DNA of 8,959 bases from Anaerolineaceae bacterium (GTDB lineage Bacteria; Chloroflexota; Anaerolineae; Anaerolineales; Anaerolineaceae). The stretch's first letter is position 1, and each line of letters starts with the position of its first letter. The position numbers were made by a program, and so were the translations under genes. Positions 1 through 6,588 of this stretch are shown here, in pieces. The DNA is taken from the NCBI GenBank assembly GCA_011620445.1, contig WOZB01000101.1, positions 4,150-13,108 of the forward strand, in the 5' to 3' direction. The notes under the pieces are model-generated. The model was not told the DNA's origin and searched no databases. It was given only the letters and a program-made list of their open reading frames with translations.

Positions 1-14
1 TGCGCATTACGAAT

Positions 15-32
15 ACTTTTCAATTGAAAAGT
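15..32 (+). repeat. 18-bp perfect palindrome overlapping the terminator stem
   Basis: ACTTTTCAATTGAAAAGT is its own reverse complement. As RNA it could form a 6-bp stem (15-20 with 27-32) with a CAAUUG loop. Its right arm AAAAGT is the same segment that pairs with ACTTTT at 45-50 in the terminator-like hairpin, so the two structures exclude each other. It could be an antiterminator element, a protein-binding site, or chance. The start of the window cuts off any longer pairing further upstream. Confidence 0.5.
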
Positions 33-56
33 GGGCTCGACCCCACTTTTTTGTTT
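27..56 (+). terminator. Terminator-like hairpin in the nusA leader (possible attenuator)
   Basis: A perfect 9-bp stem, AAAAGTGGG (27-35) with CCCACTTTT (42-50), encloses a 6-nt loop and runs into a U-rich tract (47-56, one G interruption). This is the shape of an intrinsic terminator. It ends only about 33 nt before the nusA start, leaving too little room for a separate downstream promoter, so nusA must be reached by read-through. That suggests an attenuator rather than a plain end of an upstream operon. The structure is seen in the sequence; termination activity is inferred. Confidence 0.65.
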
Positions 57-88
57 GAAAAACGGCGAAGTTTTGGAGTGAAAAATTT

Positions 89-1969
89 ATGAAAAGCGAA
101 TTTGCCTTAGCATTCAACGAGGTCCTGGAAGAGAAACAGCTTCCAAGAGACACCATCATGAGCGCTCTCGAAGGCGCCATGATTTCCGCCTACCGCAAAT
201 CTGTTGGGGCATCCACTGCTCAGGATGTGAAGGTCAATATTGACTTTGACAAGGGCAGCGTGACAGTCTTCGCTGAGAAAGAGGTAGTGGACTCCGTTTT
301 GGATAACCGAACCGAGGTCGCGCTCGAAGAAGCTCGTAAAATAGATCCGGATTGCCAGGAAGGCGACCTGGTAATGGTGGAATCCACCCCCGAAAACTTC
401 GGCCGCATCGCCGCTCAAACAGCCCGGCAAGCCATCCAGCAAAAAATCCGGGATGCAGAAAAAAGCCTGCAATTCGAGAATTTTGGCAAACAGGTTGGCG
501 AGATCGTTTCTGGCGTCGTCCAGGCAGTCAATTCTTACCAGGCAACCATCGGCCTTGATTACAAGGCTGAAGGTACGATGATGCGCAAGGATATGATCCC
601 AGGCGAACGCTTCCGCATTCACGATCGCATTCGCGCGTATATCTACGAAGTTAAGGACTCTCCTAAAGGTCTGCAAATTTTACTTTCGCGCGGGCATCGC
701 AACTTTTTGCGGCGCCTGCTTGAAAATGAAGTTCCTGAGATTTATCACGGTATCGTCGAAATCCGTTCGATTGCCCGTGAACCAGGTCAGCGCGCCAAAG
801 TGGCCGTTTCAGCCACCCAGTTGGGCATTGACCCTGTGGGTGCCTGTGTTGGCCAGCGCGGAATGCGCATCCAGGCTATCGTACGCGAACTGCACAACGA
901 AAAAATCGATGTCATTGAGTGGAGCCCCGACGCTTCCATTTACATCAGCAAAGCTATCAGCCCCGCGCGCGTTTCCGGCGTTTACCTGAACACTGCCAGC
1001 GGCGAGAATAAAACCGCCACAGTGGTGGTTCCGGAAGACCAACTTTCCCTAGCCATTGGGCGTGAGGGGCAAAATGCCCGCCTGGCTGCCAAGCTCACCG
1101 GTTGGCGCATTGACATCATGAGCGTTTCTGAAGCGGCTTATAAGGCCCTTGCCAAACTGCAGGAAGATCCCAAACTGGCTGAGCTTGCCCAGACCGAAGC
1201 TGAAGTAATCACGCGGGTTAAAGATCTTCTGACCAAGAAAGAGGAAGGTAGAGCTCTTTCCATTGATGATGGGATGCTGCTTGCCAAATTTGTAGACCGC
1301 ATAGAACGCCATGGCGAAGCAGAGCGCAAACAAATTGAAGATGCCAACCTGGCAAGATTACGCGACATTCGCGCTTCTATTAATGCCACTGCCTTTGAGA
1401 TGAATTTGCAGGATGTACCTGAAATCAAGGAGCATATCACCAATGTTCTCCAGGAATCTGGCATCCTGACCCTGGGCGACCTTTTGATGCAAATCAAAGT
1501 TGACCCTGAGATCATCCTTTCCTACAACGGCATCGGACCAAAAGCCTACGAAGAATTGTTGAATTTGGCCGACTCCATCAAATTCCCAGAGCCTGAACCA
1601 AGCATTGAAGAGGTTGCAGCAGCTCCTGAAGCAATTACGGAATTGGTTGAAACACCCGCACCTGAAACATCGCTTGTCGTTGAAGTTGAGAAACCGCAAG
1701 TTGTCGAAGTCGCTGAACCTGTTGTTGAAGGTGCTCCTGAAGAGGAGAAGACCTTCGAAGAACTCTTCAAGCTTGAAACTCTCAAGCACAGCCAGGAACG
1801 CGAACATGAAGTAGTCGAGGAAGAAGACTTTGGCGCTGCTTTAAGCGGCAAGGATGGCAAGAAGAAAGCCAAGAAGAAGAAAGGTTATACTGTAGAGTAT
1901 GATCCTGACCTCGGTGAAGACATCGTACATCGTACCCATAAAGGCGAGAGCGACTGGGAAGTATTTTAA
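89..1969 (+). CDS. nusA: Transcription termination/antitermination factor NusA, with long C-terminal extension
   Basis: NusA binds RNA polymerase and nascent RNA and modulates pausing, termination and antitermination. The 626-aa protein has the standard N-terminal polymerase-binding domain (about 1-125), an S1 domain (about 135-205) and two KH domains. KH1 carries [15 protein letters not shown] from residue 251 and KH2 carries [18 protein letters not shown] from 323. After KH2 comes a helical stretch (about 350-440), then a helix-hairpin-helix-like repeat around 455-495 with [11 protein letters not shown], similar to the acidic-repeat (AR) domains of longer NusA proteins. Residues about 500-580 are rich in Glu, Pro and Val and are probably disordered. 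They lead into a Lys patch (589-598) and an acidic/aromatic tail ending DWEVF. The protein is longer than E. coli NusA (495 aa) or B. subtilis NusA (371 aa). The ATG has GGAG at 75-78, 10 nt upstream. It opens the operon and may be autoregulated through the leader hairpin. Identity is essentially certain; the tail's role is unknown. Confidence 0.97.
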   Translation: MKSEFALAFNEVLEEKQLPRDTIMSALEGAMISAYRKSVGASTAQDVKVNIDFDKGSVTVFAEKEVVDSVLDNRTEVALEEARKIDPDCQEGDLVMVESTPENFGRIAAQTARQAIQQKIRDAEKSLQFENFGKQVGEIVSGVVQAVNSYQATIGLDYKAEGTMMRKDMIPGERFRIHDRIRAYIYEVKDSPKGLQILLSRGHRNFLRRLLENEVPEIYHGIVEIRSIAREPGQRAKVAVSATQLGIDPVGACVGQRGMRIQAIVRELHNEKIDVIEWSPDASIYISKAISPARVSGVYLNTASGENKTATVVVPEDQLSLAIGREGQNARLAAKLTGWRIDIMSVSEAAYKALAKLQEDPKLAELAQTEAEVITRVKDLLTKKEEGRALSIDDGMLLAKFVDRIERHGEAERKQIEDANLARLRDIRASINATAFEMNLQDVPEIKEHITNVLQESGILTLGDLLMQIKVDPEIILSYNGIGPKAYEELLNLADSIKFPEPEPSIEEVAAAPEAITELVETPAPETSLVVEVEKPQVVEVAEPVVEGAPEEEKTFEELFKLETLKHSQEREHEVVEEEDFGAALSGKDGKKKAKKKKGYTVEYDPDLGEDIVHRTHKGESDWEVF

Positions 1970-1988
1970 AAGAAAAAGATCTTAGGCG

Positions 1989-2315
1989 ATGGCCACTAAA
2001 AAAGCCGTAAAAGTCAGGCATATCCCACAGCGCATGTGTGTGGGTTGCCGCCAAACGCTCGAAAAAAGGAACTTGATTCGTCTGGTAAGAACGAGCGAGG
2101 GCGTGAAAGTTGATCTGACAGGAAAAATTGCAGGCCGAGGGGCCTATCTGCACGACCAGCGCAGCTGTTGGGATAAAGGCCTGAAAGGCCCCCTTGCGGC
2201 TGCCCTGAAAACAGAGTTAAAGGCAGGGGACCTCGAGAGCCTAAGACAATACATGGAATTATTGCCCTCTACCGGTCCAAACCCGGCAGAGGGAAACAGC
2301 TCGGGGCTTCTGTGA
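1989..2315 (+). CDS. ylxR: YlxR family RNA-binding protein (RNase P modulator RnpM)
   Basis: This 108-aa basic protein has the DUF448/YlxR signature: RMCVGCRQTLEKRNLIRLVR (15-34), with the paired Cys of CVGC at 17 and 20, then KIAGRGAYLH (46-55) and a further Cys at 60. The Gram-positive homologue has been described as a binder of RNase P RNA that modulates its activity; that role is transferred here by family. It sits 19 nt after nusA and 68 nt before infB, the usual place for ylxR. The ylxQ gene (L7Ae-like) that follows ylxR in Bacillus is absent. The only Shine-Dalgarno-like bases (AGG at 1984-1986) are too close to the ATG to work well, so translation may depend on coupling to nusA. The last 20 or so residues are low in complexity and are encoded by a strong inverted repeat. 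Confidence 0.92.
   Translation: MATKKAVKVRHIPQRMCVGCRQTLEKRNLIRLVRTSEGVKVDLTGKIAGRGAYLHDQRSCWDKGLKGPLAAALKTELKAGDLESLRQYMELLPSTGPNPAEGNSSGLL
2265..2293 (+). repeat. GC-rich imperfect hairpin inside the 3' end of ylxR
   Basis: CCCTCT (2265-2270) pairs with AGAGGG (2288-2293). After one A/C mismatch, CCGG (2272-2275) pairs with CCGG (2283-2286), closing a 7-nt loop. No T-run follows, so it is not an intrinsic terminator. It lies in codons for the poorly conserved C-terminus of YlxR, about 90 nt before infB. It could be an RNA processing or stability element, or a coding coincidence. Confidence 0.4.
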
Positions 2316-2354
2316 AAAACTAAGCTTTCACTCGTGCCCAGGGAAAAATACGAT

Positions 2355-2369
2355 TTGCACATTGTGCAA
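2355..2369 (+). promoter_or_regulatory. Short hairpin just upstream of the infB ribosome binding site
   Basis: TTGCAC (2355-2360) and GTGCAA (2364-2369) form a 6-bp perfect stem with a 3-nt loop, ending 4 nt before the GGAGG of infB. It could hold the ribosome binding site in an exposed position or be a small regulatory stem. The pairing is visible; any function is inference. Confidence 0.3.
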
Positions 2370-2373
2370 GTTT

Positions 2374-2378
2374 GGAGG
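2374..2378 (+). promoter_or_regulatory. Ribosome binding site of infB
   Basis: GGAGG lies 5 nt before ATG 2384. An in-frame TTG at 2372 overlaps this motif, so using it would put the Shine-Dalgarno inside the coding region; the site therefore fixes the start at 2384. Confidence 0.85.
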
Positions 2379-2383
2379 AAAAA

Positions 2384-4162
2384 ATGGGCACAGACAAGAT
2401 AATCCAACTACCACATAGTATTACGGTCCGCGACTTGGCAGCAATGCTAAACGCCAGCGCCGTGCAAGTAATCAAGATCCTGATGAACAATGGGGTCATG
2501 GCAAGCATTAACCAGACCATAGACTTTGACACTTCTGCGGTAGTAGCCACCGAGCTGGGCTTCGAGCCGGAACTGGAAAAAGAAGAAGAACTGGTTGAAG
2601 AGCTTGGTGAATTGCCTTTGTGGCGGCGTCTTATTTTAGGCGAAAGCCCGGAAGATCTTGAAAACCGCCCTCCAGTTGTAACCATACTCGGTCATGTTGA
2701 CCACGGAAAGACCTCCCTGCTGGATGCAATCCGGCATACCGACGTAGCTGGCGGTGAAGAAGGCGGAATCACACAGCACATCGGTGCATACCAGGTTACC
2801 CACAAGAATCGCCCGATTACATTTTTGGATACCCCTGGTCATGCCGCGTTTTCCTCCATGCGGGCCCGCGGCGCACAAGGTGCAGATATTGTAGTGCTGG
2901 TAGTTGCGGCAGACGATGGCGTTCAACCTCAAACCCGTGAAGCGGCCAACCATGCCAAAGCAGCCCAAGTGCCGATTATCGTTGCGCTGAACAAAATGGA
3001 TAAGGCGGATGCCAACCCTGACTTCGTTAAGCGTCAGCTGGCGGATATTGGCCTGGTTCCGGATGAATGGAATGGTGACACCTTTGTTGTGCCTGTCTCA
3101 GCAAAGACAAAGAAGGGTCTGGAAGACCTTCTTGAAACTATCAACCTGGTAGCCGACAACATCATGATCAAGGCCAACCCCAAAGGTCGTACGATCGGTA
3201 CCGTGGTTGAAGCTTCCCTGGACAAAACCACCGGCCCCATGGCCACATTGCTGGTACAAAACGGTACTCTCAAAGTGGGGGATATTGTTGTGGCTGGCGA
3301 AGCTTATGGAAAATTGAAGGCTTTGATGGATCAATACCACAAGCGTGTTCCCAAGGCATACCCTTCATCCCCTGTGAGGGTGATGGGTTTGAATACCATG
3401 CCAGAAGCGGGGGATCTCTTCCAGGTGGTCGCGAATGAAAAAGAAGCCAGGAATATCGTCGCAGAGCGTAAGGCAGCCCGTGAACTCAAACAGCACAGCA
3501 AACGCTCTACACTCGAAGAGTTATTCAGCAAAGTCAAGTCTGGTGAAACCAAAGAATTAAGGCTAATCCTTAAAGCTGATGTACAAGGTTCCCTGGAACC
3601 CATCCAAAATGAGCTTGAACTTTTGAACAAGAAACAAAAGGACATCACTGTCAATGTACTGCATGCAGAAACTGGTAACATCTCAGAAAGTGATGTGATG
3701 CTGGCAGCGGCTTCAGACGCGGTCATCCTGGGCTTCGATGTGGATATGGACCAAGGCGCTCGGAAGGTGGCCGAAGTGGAAGGTGTTAGTATACGCCTCT
3801 ATAAGATTATCTACCGCCTCCTTGAAGATGTTGAAAAAGCCCTCAAAGGTTTGCTTGAACCTGAATTGGTTGAAAAGACAATCGGAAAAGCTAACGTCAT
3901 AGCTATTTTTAAAGTCTCCAAGGGCGGCACTGCTGCAGGATGTAGAATCGTTAGCGGTGAAATACGCCGAAATGCCCTGGTACACCTTATACGCAACAAT
4001 GTATCGGTCTTCGATGGTGAGGTTTACTCGATCCACCGCGAAAAAGAAGAGGTACGCGATGTTCGCGAAGGTATGGAATGCGGGATCACCCTCAAGGGCT
4101 TTGAAGCCTTCCAGGTTGGAGATGTGATCGAGTGTTATGTTATGGAGAAATTTGGCGGATAA
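2384..4162 (+). CDS. infB: Translation initiation factor IF-2, short form
   Basis: IF2 is the GTPase that brings initiator fMet-tRNA to the 30S subunit and promotes 50S joining. The 592-aa protein starts with one small IF2N-like helical module (about 10-60, ITVRDLAAMLNASAVQVIK) and a short acidic linker. The G domain shows GHVDHGKT (103-110, G1), GGIT (127-130, G2), DTPGH (149-153, G3), NKMD (203-206, G4) and SAK (239-241, G5). Domains II, III and C2 follow; LKADVQGSLEPIQ (397-409) and KVSKGGTAAGCRIVSGEI (510-527) are typical. It lacks the long charged N-terminal region of E. coli (890 aa) and B. subtilis (716 aa) IF2 and so is close to a minimal IF2. ATG 2384 is chosen over upstream TTG 2372 because GGAGG lies 5 nt before the ATG. 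It ends 20 nt before rbfA, with its stop codon inside a perfect palindrome. Confidence 0.98.
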   Translation: MGTDKIIQLPHSITVRDLAAMLNASAVQVIKILMNNGVMASINQTIDFDTSAVVATELGFEPELEKEEELVEELGELPLWRRLILGESPEDLENRPPVVTILGHVDHGKTSLLDAIRHTDVAGGEEGGITQHIGAYQVTHKNRPITFLDTPGHAAFSSMRARGAQGADIVVLVVAADDGVQPQTREAANHAKAAQVPIIVALNKMDKADANPDFVKRQLADIGLVPDEWNGDTFVVPVSAKTKKGLEDLLETINLVADNIMIKANPKGRTIGTVVEASLDKTTGPMATLLVQNGTLKVGDIVVAGEAYGKLKALMDQYHKRVPKAYPSSPVRVMGLNTMPEAGDLFQVVANEKEARNIVAERKAARELKQHSKRSTLEELFSKVKSGETKELRLILKADVQGSLEPIQNELELLNKKQKDITVNVLHAETGNISESDVMLAAASDAVILGFDVDMDQGARKVAEVEGVSIRLYKIIYRLLEDVEKALKGLLEPELVEKTIGKANVIAIFKVSKGGTAAGCRIVSGEIRRNALVHLIRNNVSVFDGEVYSIHREKEEVRDVREGMECGITLKGFEAFQVGDVIECYVMEKFGG

Positions 4163-4170
4163 TTATCCGC
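4155..4170 (+). repeat. 16-bp perfect palindrome over the infB stop codon
   Basis: GCGGATAATTATCCGC equals its own reverse complement and contains the infB TAA (4160-4162). As RNA it gives a 6-bp stem (GCGGAU/AUCCGC) with an AAUU loop, ending 2 nt before the GGAG of rbfA. No T-run follows, so it is not a terminator. It may affect infB-rbfA coupling or bind a dimeric protein; both are inference. Confidence 0.5.
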
Positions 4171-4172
4171 AC

Positions 4173-4176
4173 GGAG
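4173..4176 (+). promoter_or_regulatory. Ribosome binding site of rbfA
   Basis: GGAG lies 6 nt before ATG 4183. An upstream in-frame GTG at 4132 would overlap infB by 31 nt and add residues with no RbfA character, so this site decides the start. Confidence 0.75.
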
Positions 4177-4182
4177 CTTATC

Positions 4183-4578
4183 ATGCCCACTGAATTAAGA
4201 ATGCGAAGAATTAATGATCGGGTTAAGGAAGTTTTGTCCGTAGCCCTTTTAACCAAAGTGGAAGACCCCCGCCTGGCAACGGTCACTGTAACGGATGTCA
4301 AAATTGACCGTGAGTTGGATTTTGCCAATATTTATGTTTCAGCTTTGGGTGGGTCAGAGGTTAAGGAAGAAGTTATTGAGGCGTTGAACCATGCCCGAGG
4401 CTTTCTGAAGTTTGAGATCGCCAACGAAGTCGAATTGCGCATTATGCCGAAACTGCGCTTCTTTTGGGATCCGACGCCCGAACGCGCCCAACGGCTTGAT
4501 GAATTGCTCATGCAAATAAAGGCAGATGAAAGCCAAAAGCCTGCTGAGGATTCGCAGAAACCTTTGCCGAAATCCTAG
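4183..4578 (+). CDS. rbfA: 30S ribosome-binding factor RbfA
   Basis: RbfA is a small KH-fold protein that binds the immature 30S subunit near helix 1 of 16S rRNA and is needed for late maturation and cold growth. The 131-aa protein, close to the usual length, shows RINDRVKEVLSVALLTKVEDPRL at the N-terminus (split here as helix 9-22 and the conserved K-EDPRL at 25-31). The strand VTVTDVKIDRELDFANIYVS (34-53) follows, then the AxG kink of the KH helices (ARG, 71-73) and LRFFWDPTPERAQRLDELL (91-109). The last 20 residues are polar and variable, as is common in this family. It follows infB by 20 nt, the classic arrangement. ATG 4183 is preferred because of GGAG at 4173-4176 and because homologues start in this region. 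Confidence 0.95.
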   Translation: MPTELRMRRINDRVKEVLSVALLTKVEDPRLATVTVTDVKIDRELDFANIYVSALGGSEVKEEVIEALNHARGFLKFEIANEVELRIMPKLRFFWDPTPERAQRLDELLMQIKADESQKPAEDSQKPLPKS

Positions 4579-4627
4579 TGACCCATTAGAATAGTCAGGT
4601 TTTCGAATTAAAGAGAAATTGAAATTG

Positions 4628-5599
4628 ATGAGCCTCCCAAGCGACACAACCATAAAAAACGCGATAGATTCCGCCAAGTCGTTTACAGTCGTTTCCCATA
4701 TTCGACCAGACGGGGATGCCATCGGTTCATTGCTAGGCCTTGGCACTGCATTAATTATGACCGGTAAAAAGGTAAAGCTGGTCCTTCAGGACTTCCCGGG
4801 CAACCGTTATGCTTACCTGCCAAATTTCGACAAAATCCAGTCTTTTATGCCAGAGGAACCGGGCTTTCTGATTGTGGTGGATTGTGGGGACGAGTTTCGC
4901 ACCGGGGAATTGTTAAAGGGTCGCAAACCAGATTTAGTGATCGATCATCACAAAACCAATTCCAATTTTGGAATGCTCAACCTGATTGAACCTGATGCTG
5001 AAGCGACTGCTTTCATGCTTGCTCAGCACATCCCGCATTGGGGGTTGGGAATTGACCGGGCTGTGGCTTCTGCCCTTCTAACCGGACTGGTGAGCGATAC
5101 CATCGGCTTCAGAACCTCAAATGTCCGTCCGATTTGTTTGAACATTGCAGCCGATTTAATCCAGGCCGGTGCAGACCTGCCTTCTATTTACCAACGTGTT
5201 CTGCTCACGCGCTCGCTTGAAGAGCTGCGTTATTGGGGGCAGGGTCTTTCAAAGTTACGCCTGGAAGACGGTCTATTATGGACCAGCCTGACACTTGAAG
5301 ACCGTGTGAAAGCAGGCTACACTGAGAATGACGATGCTGATTTGGTCAATAATATGACCACTGTAGCCGAAATGCTGATTGCTGTGATTTTTGTAGAACA
5401 ATCCGCGTCTACAACCAAGGTAAGCTGGCGCTCACGAAATGGTTACGATGTATCCGTTTTGGCGCGCGAATTTGGAGGTGGTGGTCATGCAGCTGCGGCC
5501 GGAGCTGATATTGACGGAGAGTATCAGAGCATTGTTGAGAGTGTACTGGCTCGCACGCGCGAGTATTTGAACGACACAGGGGAATCCAATCCAAGGTAG
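4628..5599 (+). CDS. nrnA: DHH/DHHA1 phosphoesterase, NrnA-like (oligoribonuclease / pAp phosphatase)
   Basis: This cytoplasmic metal-dependent phosphoesterase belongs to the DHH superfamily, NrnA branch. Characterised members degrade 2-5 nt RNA fragments and dephosphorylate 3'-phosphoadenosine 5'-phosphate. The 323-aa length fits NrnA. All DHH motifs are present: SHIRPDGDAIGS (23-34) with metal ligands His24, Asp28 and Asp30; VVDCGD (83-88); IDHHKTNSNFG (105-115), the name motif; and GLVSDTIGFRTSN (153-165) with Asp157. The DHHA1 substrate domain carries EFGGGGHAAAAGADI (281-295). It lies 49 nt after rbfA and 7 nt before truB, a common place for this gene in Firmicutes, Actinobacteria and Chloroflexi. 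The start is uncertain: ATG 4628 is used, but in-frame TTG codons at 4619 and 4625 are possible and the Shine-Dalgarno (AAGAGA, 4611-4616) is weak. The exact substrate cannot be told from sequence. Confidence 0.9.
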   Translation: MSLPSDTTIKNAIDSAKSFTVVSHIRPDGDAIGSLLGLGTALIMTGKKVKLVLQDFPGNRYAYLPNFDKIQSFMPEEPGFLIVVDCGDEFRTGELLKGRKPDLVIDHHKTNSNFGMLNLIEPDAEATAFMLAQHIPHWGLGIDRAVASALLTGLVSDTIGFRTSNVRPICLNIAADLIQAGADLPSIYQRVLLTRSLEELRYWGQGLSKLRLEDGLLWTSLTLEDRVKAGYTENDDADLVNNMTTVAEMLIAVIFVEQSASTTKVSWRSRNGYDVSVLAREFGGGGHAAAAGADIDGEYQSIVESVLARTREYLNDTGESNPR

Positions 5600-5601
5600 G
5601 A
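5596..5601 (+). promoter_or_regulatory. Ribosome binding site of truB overlapping the nrnA-like stop codon
   Basis: The motif GTAGGA contains the TAG stop (5597-5599) of the upstream gene and lies 5 nt before ATG 5607. Ribosomes ending translation of the phosphoesterase cover this site, which suggests translational coupling. Confidence 0.6.
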
Positions 5602-5606
5602 ATAAG

Positions 5607-6533
5607 ATGAGCGATCGTTATCAATCAGAGGAAGCAAATTTGGCCAGCCACATTTCTGGTGTTCTGGTTGTCGACAAACCTATAGGCATGACATCACACG
5701 ATGTTGTCCAAATTGTAAGAGGCGGTACGCATATCCGCAGAGCAGGGCATGCCGGCACATTGGACCCTAGGGCATCCGGCGTCCTGGTCGTTTTACTGGG
5801 CCCCGCTGTGCGTTTGAGTGAATACATTTCCGCGTCTGAAAAGCGATACCAGGCAATTGTTCAGTTTGGCATCACTACTGATTCATATGATTTGGAAAGT
5901 CCTGTCAATAAACGCATGCCCGTAGATATCAGCGAGGATGAACTGAATGAGACCCTGAAAGGTTTCATCGGCACCTTTGAACAAAAACCACCCGCCTATT
6001 CAGCCATTAAAGTGGGAGGCCGCAAGGCTTACGACATGGCAAGAATCGGCGAGGATGTGCAATTGGAACCCAGAGAAGTAACCGTACATAATATCGAATT
6101 ACTTGAGTGGGATGCACCCGAGGCAATTCTGGACGTGCAATGCTCTTCTGGCACCTATGTGCGCTCGTTAGCCCATGACCTCGGTGAAAAACTTGGCTGT
6201 GGAGCAACTTTGATTGGTTTAAGGCGCACAAAAAGCGGTCAGTTTGGTCTGCGAAATGCCATCCCGTTGAAGAAACTGCAGGATGCTTTTGTCAACGGTG
6301 ATTGGTACCAGTACCTGATTCCAGCTTCAGAAGCCCTCGCGGATTGGTACAAGGTGGACCTGGAGGAGGCCGATGTGGATAACATCCGCCATGGTCACCG
6401 TATTCCTGCTAAGGAAGCCATGGAAGCGGGTAAGTGGGCGAGAGGCGTTGATGGCGAAAGCGAGTTGATTGCCTTATTGGAATACGTCTCTGAAACCCAG
6501 GAATGGCAGCCTAAAAAGGTATTCTTTCAGTAA
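5607..6533 (+). CDS. truB: tRNA pseudouridine(55) synthase TruB
   Basis: TruB isomerises uridine 55 in the T loop of nearly all tRNAs to pseudouridine and also acts as a tRNA chaperone. The 308-aa protein shows GVLVVDKPIGMTSHDVV (18-34) and the catalytic motif GHAGTLDPRASGVL (47-60) with the nucleophilic Asp53. Further motifs are the KPPAYSAIKVGGRKAYDMAR block (127-146) and CSSGTYVRSLAHDLG (179-193), both typical of the family. RRTKSGQFGL follows at 206-215. The C-terminal part (about 240-308) resembles the variable PUA-like region. Length and motif order are normal and nothing is missing. It starts 7 nt after the DHH gene and is followed by ribF after 55 nt. In E. coli truB is followed by rpsO, which is absent here. 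Confidence 0.97.
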   Translation: MSDRYQSEEANLASHISGVLVVDKPIGMTSHDVVQIVRGGTHIRRAGHAGTLDPRASGVLVVLLGPAVRLSEYISASEKRYQAIVQFGITTDSYDLESPVNKRMPVDISEDELNETLKGFIGTFEQKPPAYSAIKVGGRKAYDMARIGEDVQLEPREVTVHNIELLEWDAPEAILDVQCSSGTYVRSLAHDLGEKLGCGATLIGLRRTKSGQFGLRNAIPLKKLQDAFVNGDWYQYLIPASEALADWYKVDLEEADVDNIRHGHRIPAKEAMEAGKWARGVDGESELIALLEYVSETQEWQPKKVFFQ

Positions 6534-6574
6534 ATGATTAAACAAATTACTTGGGGCTATAACCTTTCCTTTTT

Positions 6575-6582
6575 AGGGGGAG
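6575..6582 (+). promoter_or_regulatory. Strong ribosome binding site of ribF
   Basis: AGGGGGAG lies 6 nt before ATG 6589. The preceding pyrimidine run CTTTCC (6564-6569) could pair with G6577-G6582 through C-G, U-A and two U-G pairs and partly hide the site. The 55-nt gap is too short for an FMN riboswitch and none is visible. Confidence 0.6.
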
Positions 6583-6588
6583 ATATAA

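Noticed and set aside
1..88. 3' end of rimP, expected before nusA in many bacteria
   Set aside because: None of the three plus-strand frames gives a RimP-like C-terminus; if rimP exists it lies before the window.
107..676. 189-codon open frame on the minus strand inside nusA
   Set aside because: It lies wholly opposite the conserved NusA N-terminal and S1 coding sequence and has no recognisable domain; it is a shadow of codon bias.
1358..1807. 149-codon minus-strand open frame in the 3' half of nusA
   Set aside because: It mirrors the Glu/Pro/Val-rich nusA tail, giving a Phe/Arg/Asn-rich low-complexity product with no ribosome binding site or family match.
1855..1884. Purine-rich AAG repeat in nusA as a possible slippage or frameshift site
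   Set aside because: It simply encodes the Lys patch, the frame continues to a plausible conserved tail, and no stimulatory structure is seen.
2326..2354. Possible internal promoter before infB (TTTCAC, 17 nt, TACGAT)
   Set aside because: Only about half of the consensus bases match and the -35 is poor; it is no better than expected by chance.
4132..4182. Upstream GTG start for rbfA overlapping infB
   Set aside because: The added 17 residues do not look like RbfA, and a good GGAG lies 6 nt before ATG 4183.
6534..6588. FMN riboswitch before ribF
   Set aside because: The gap is only 55 nt and lacks the conserved multi-stem FMN aptamer; RibF is also not the usual target.
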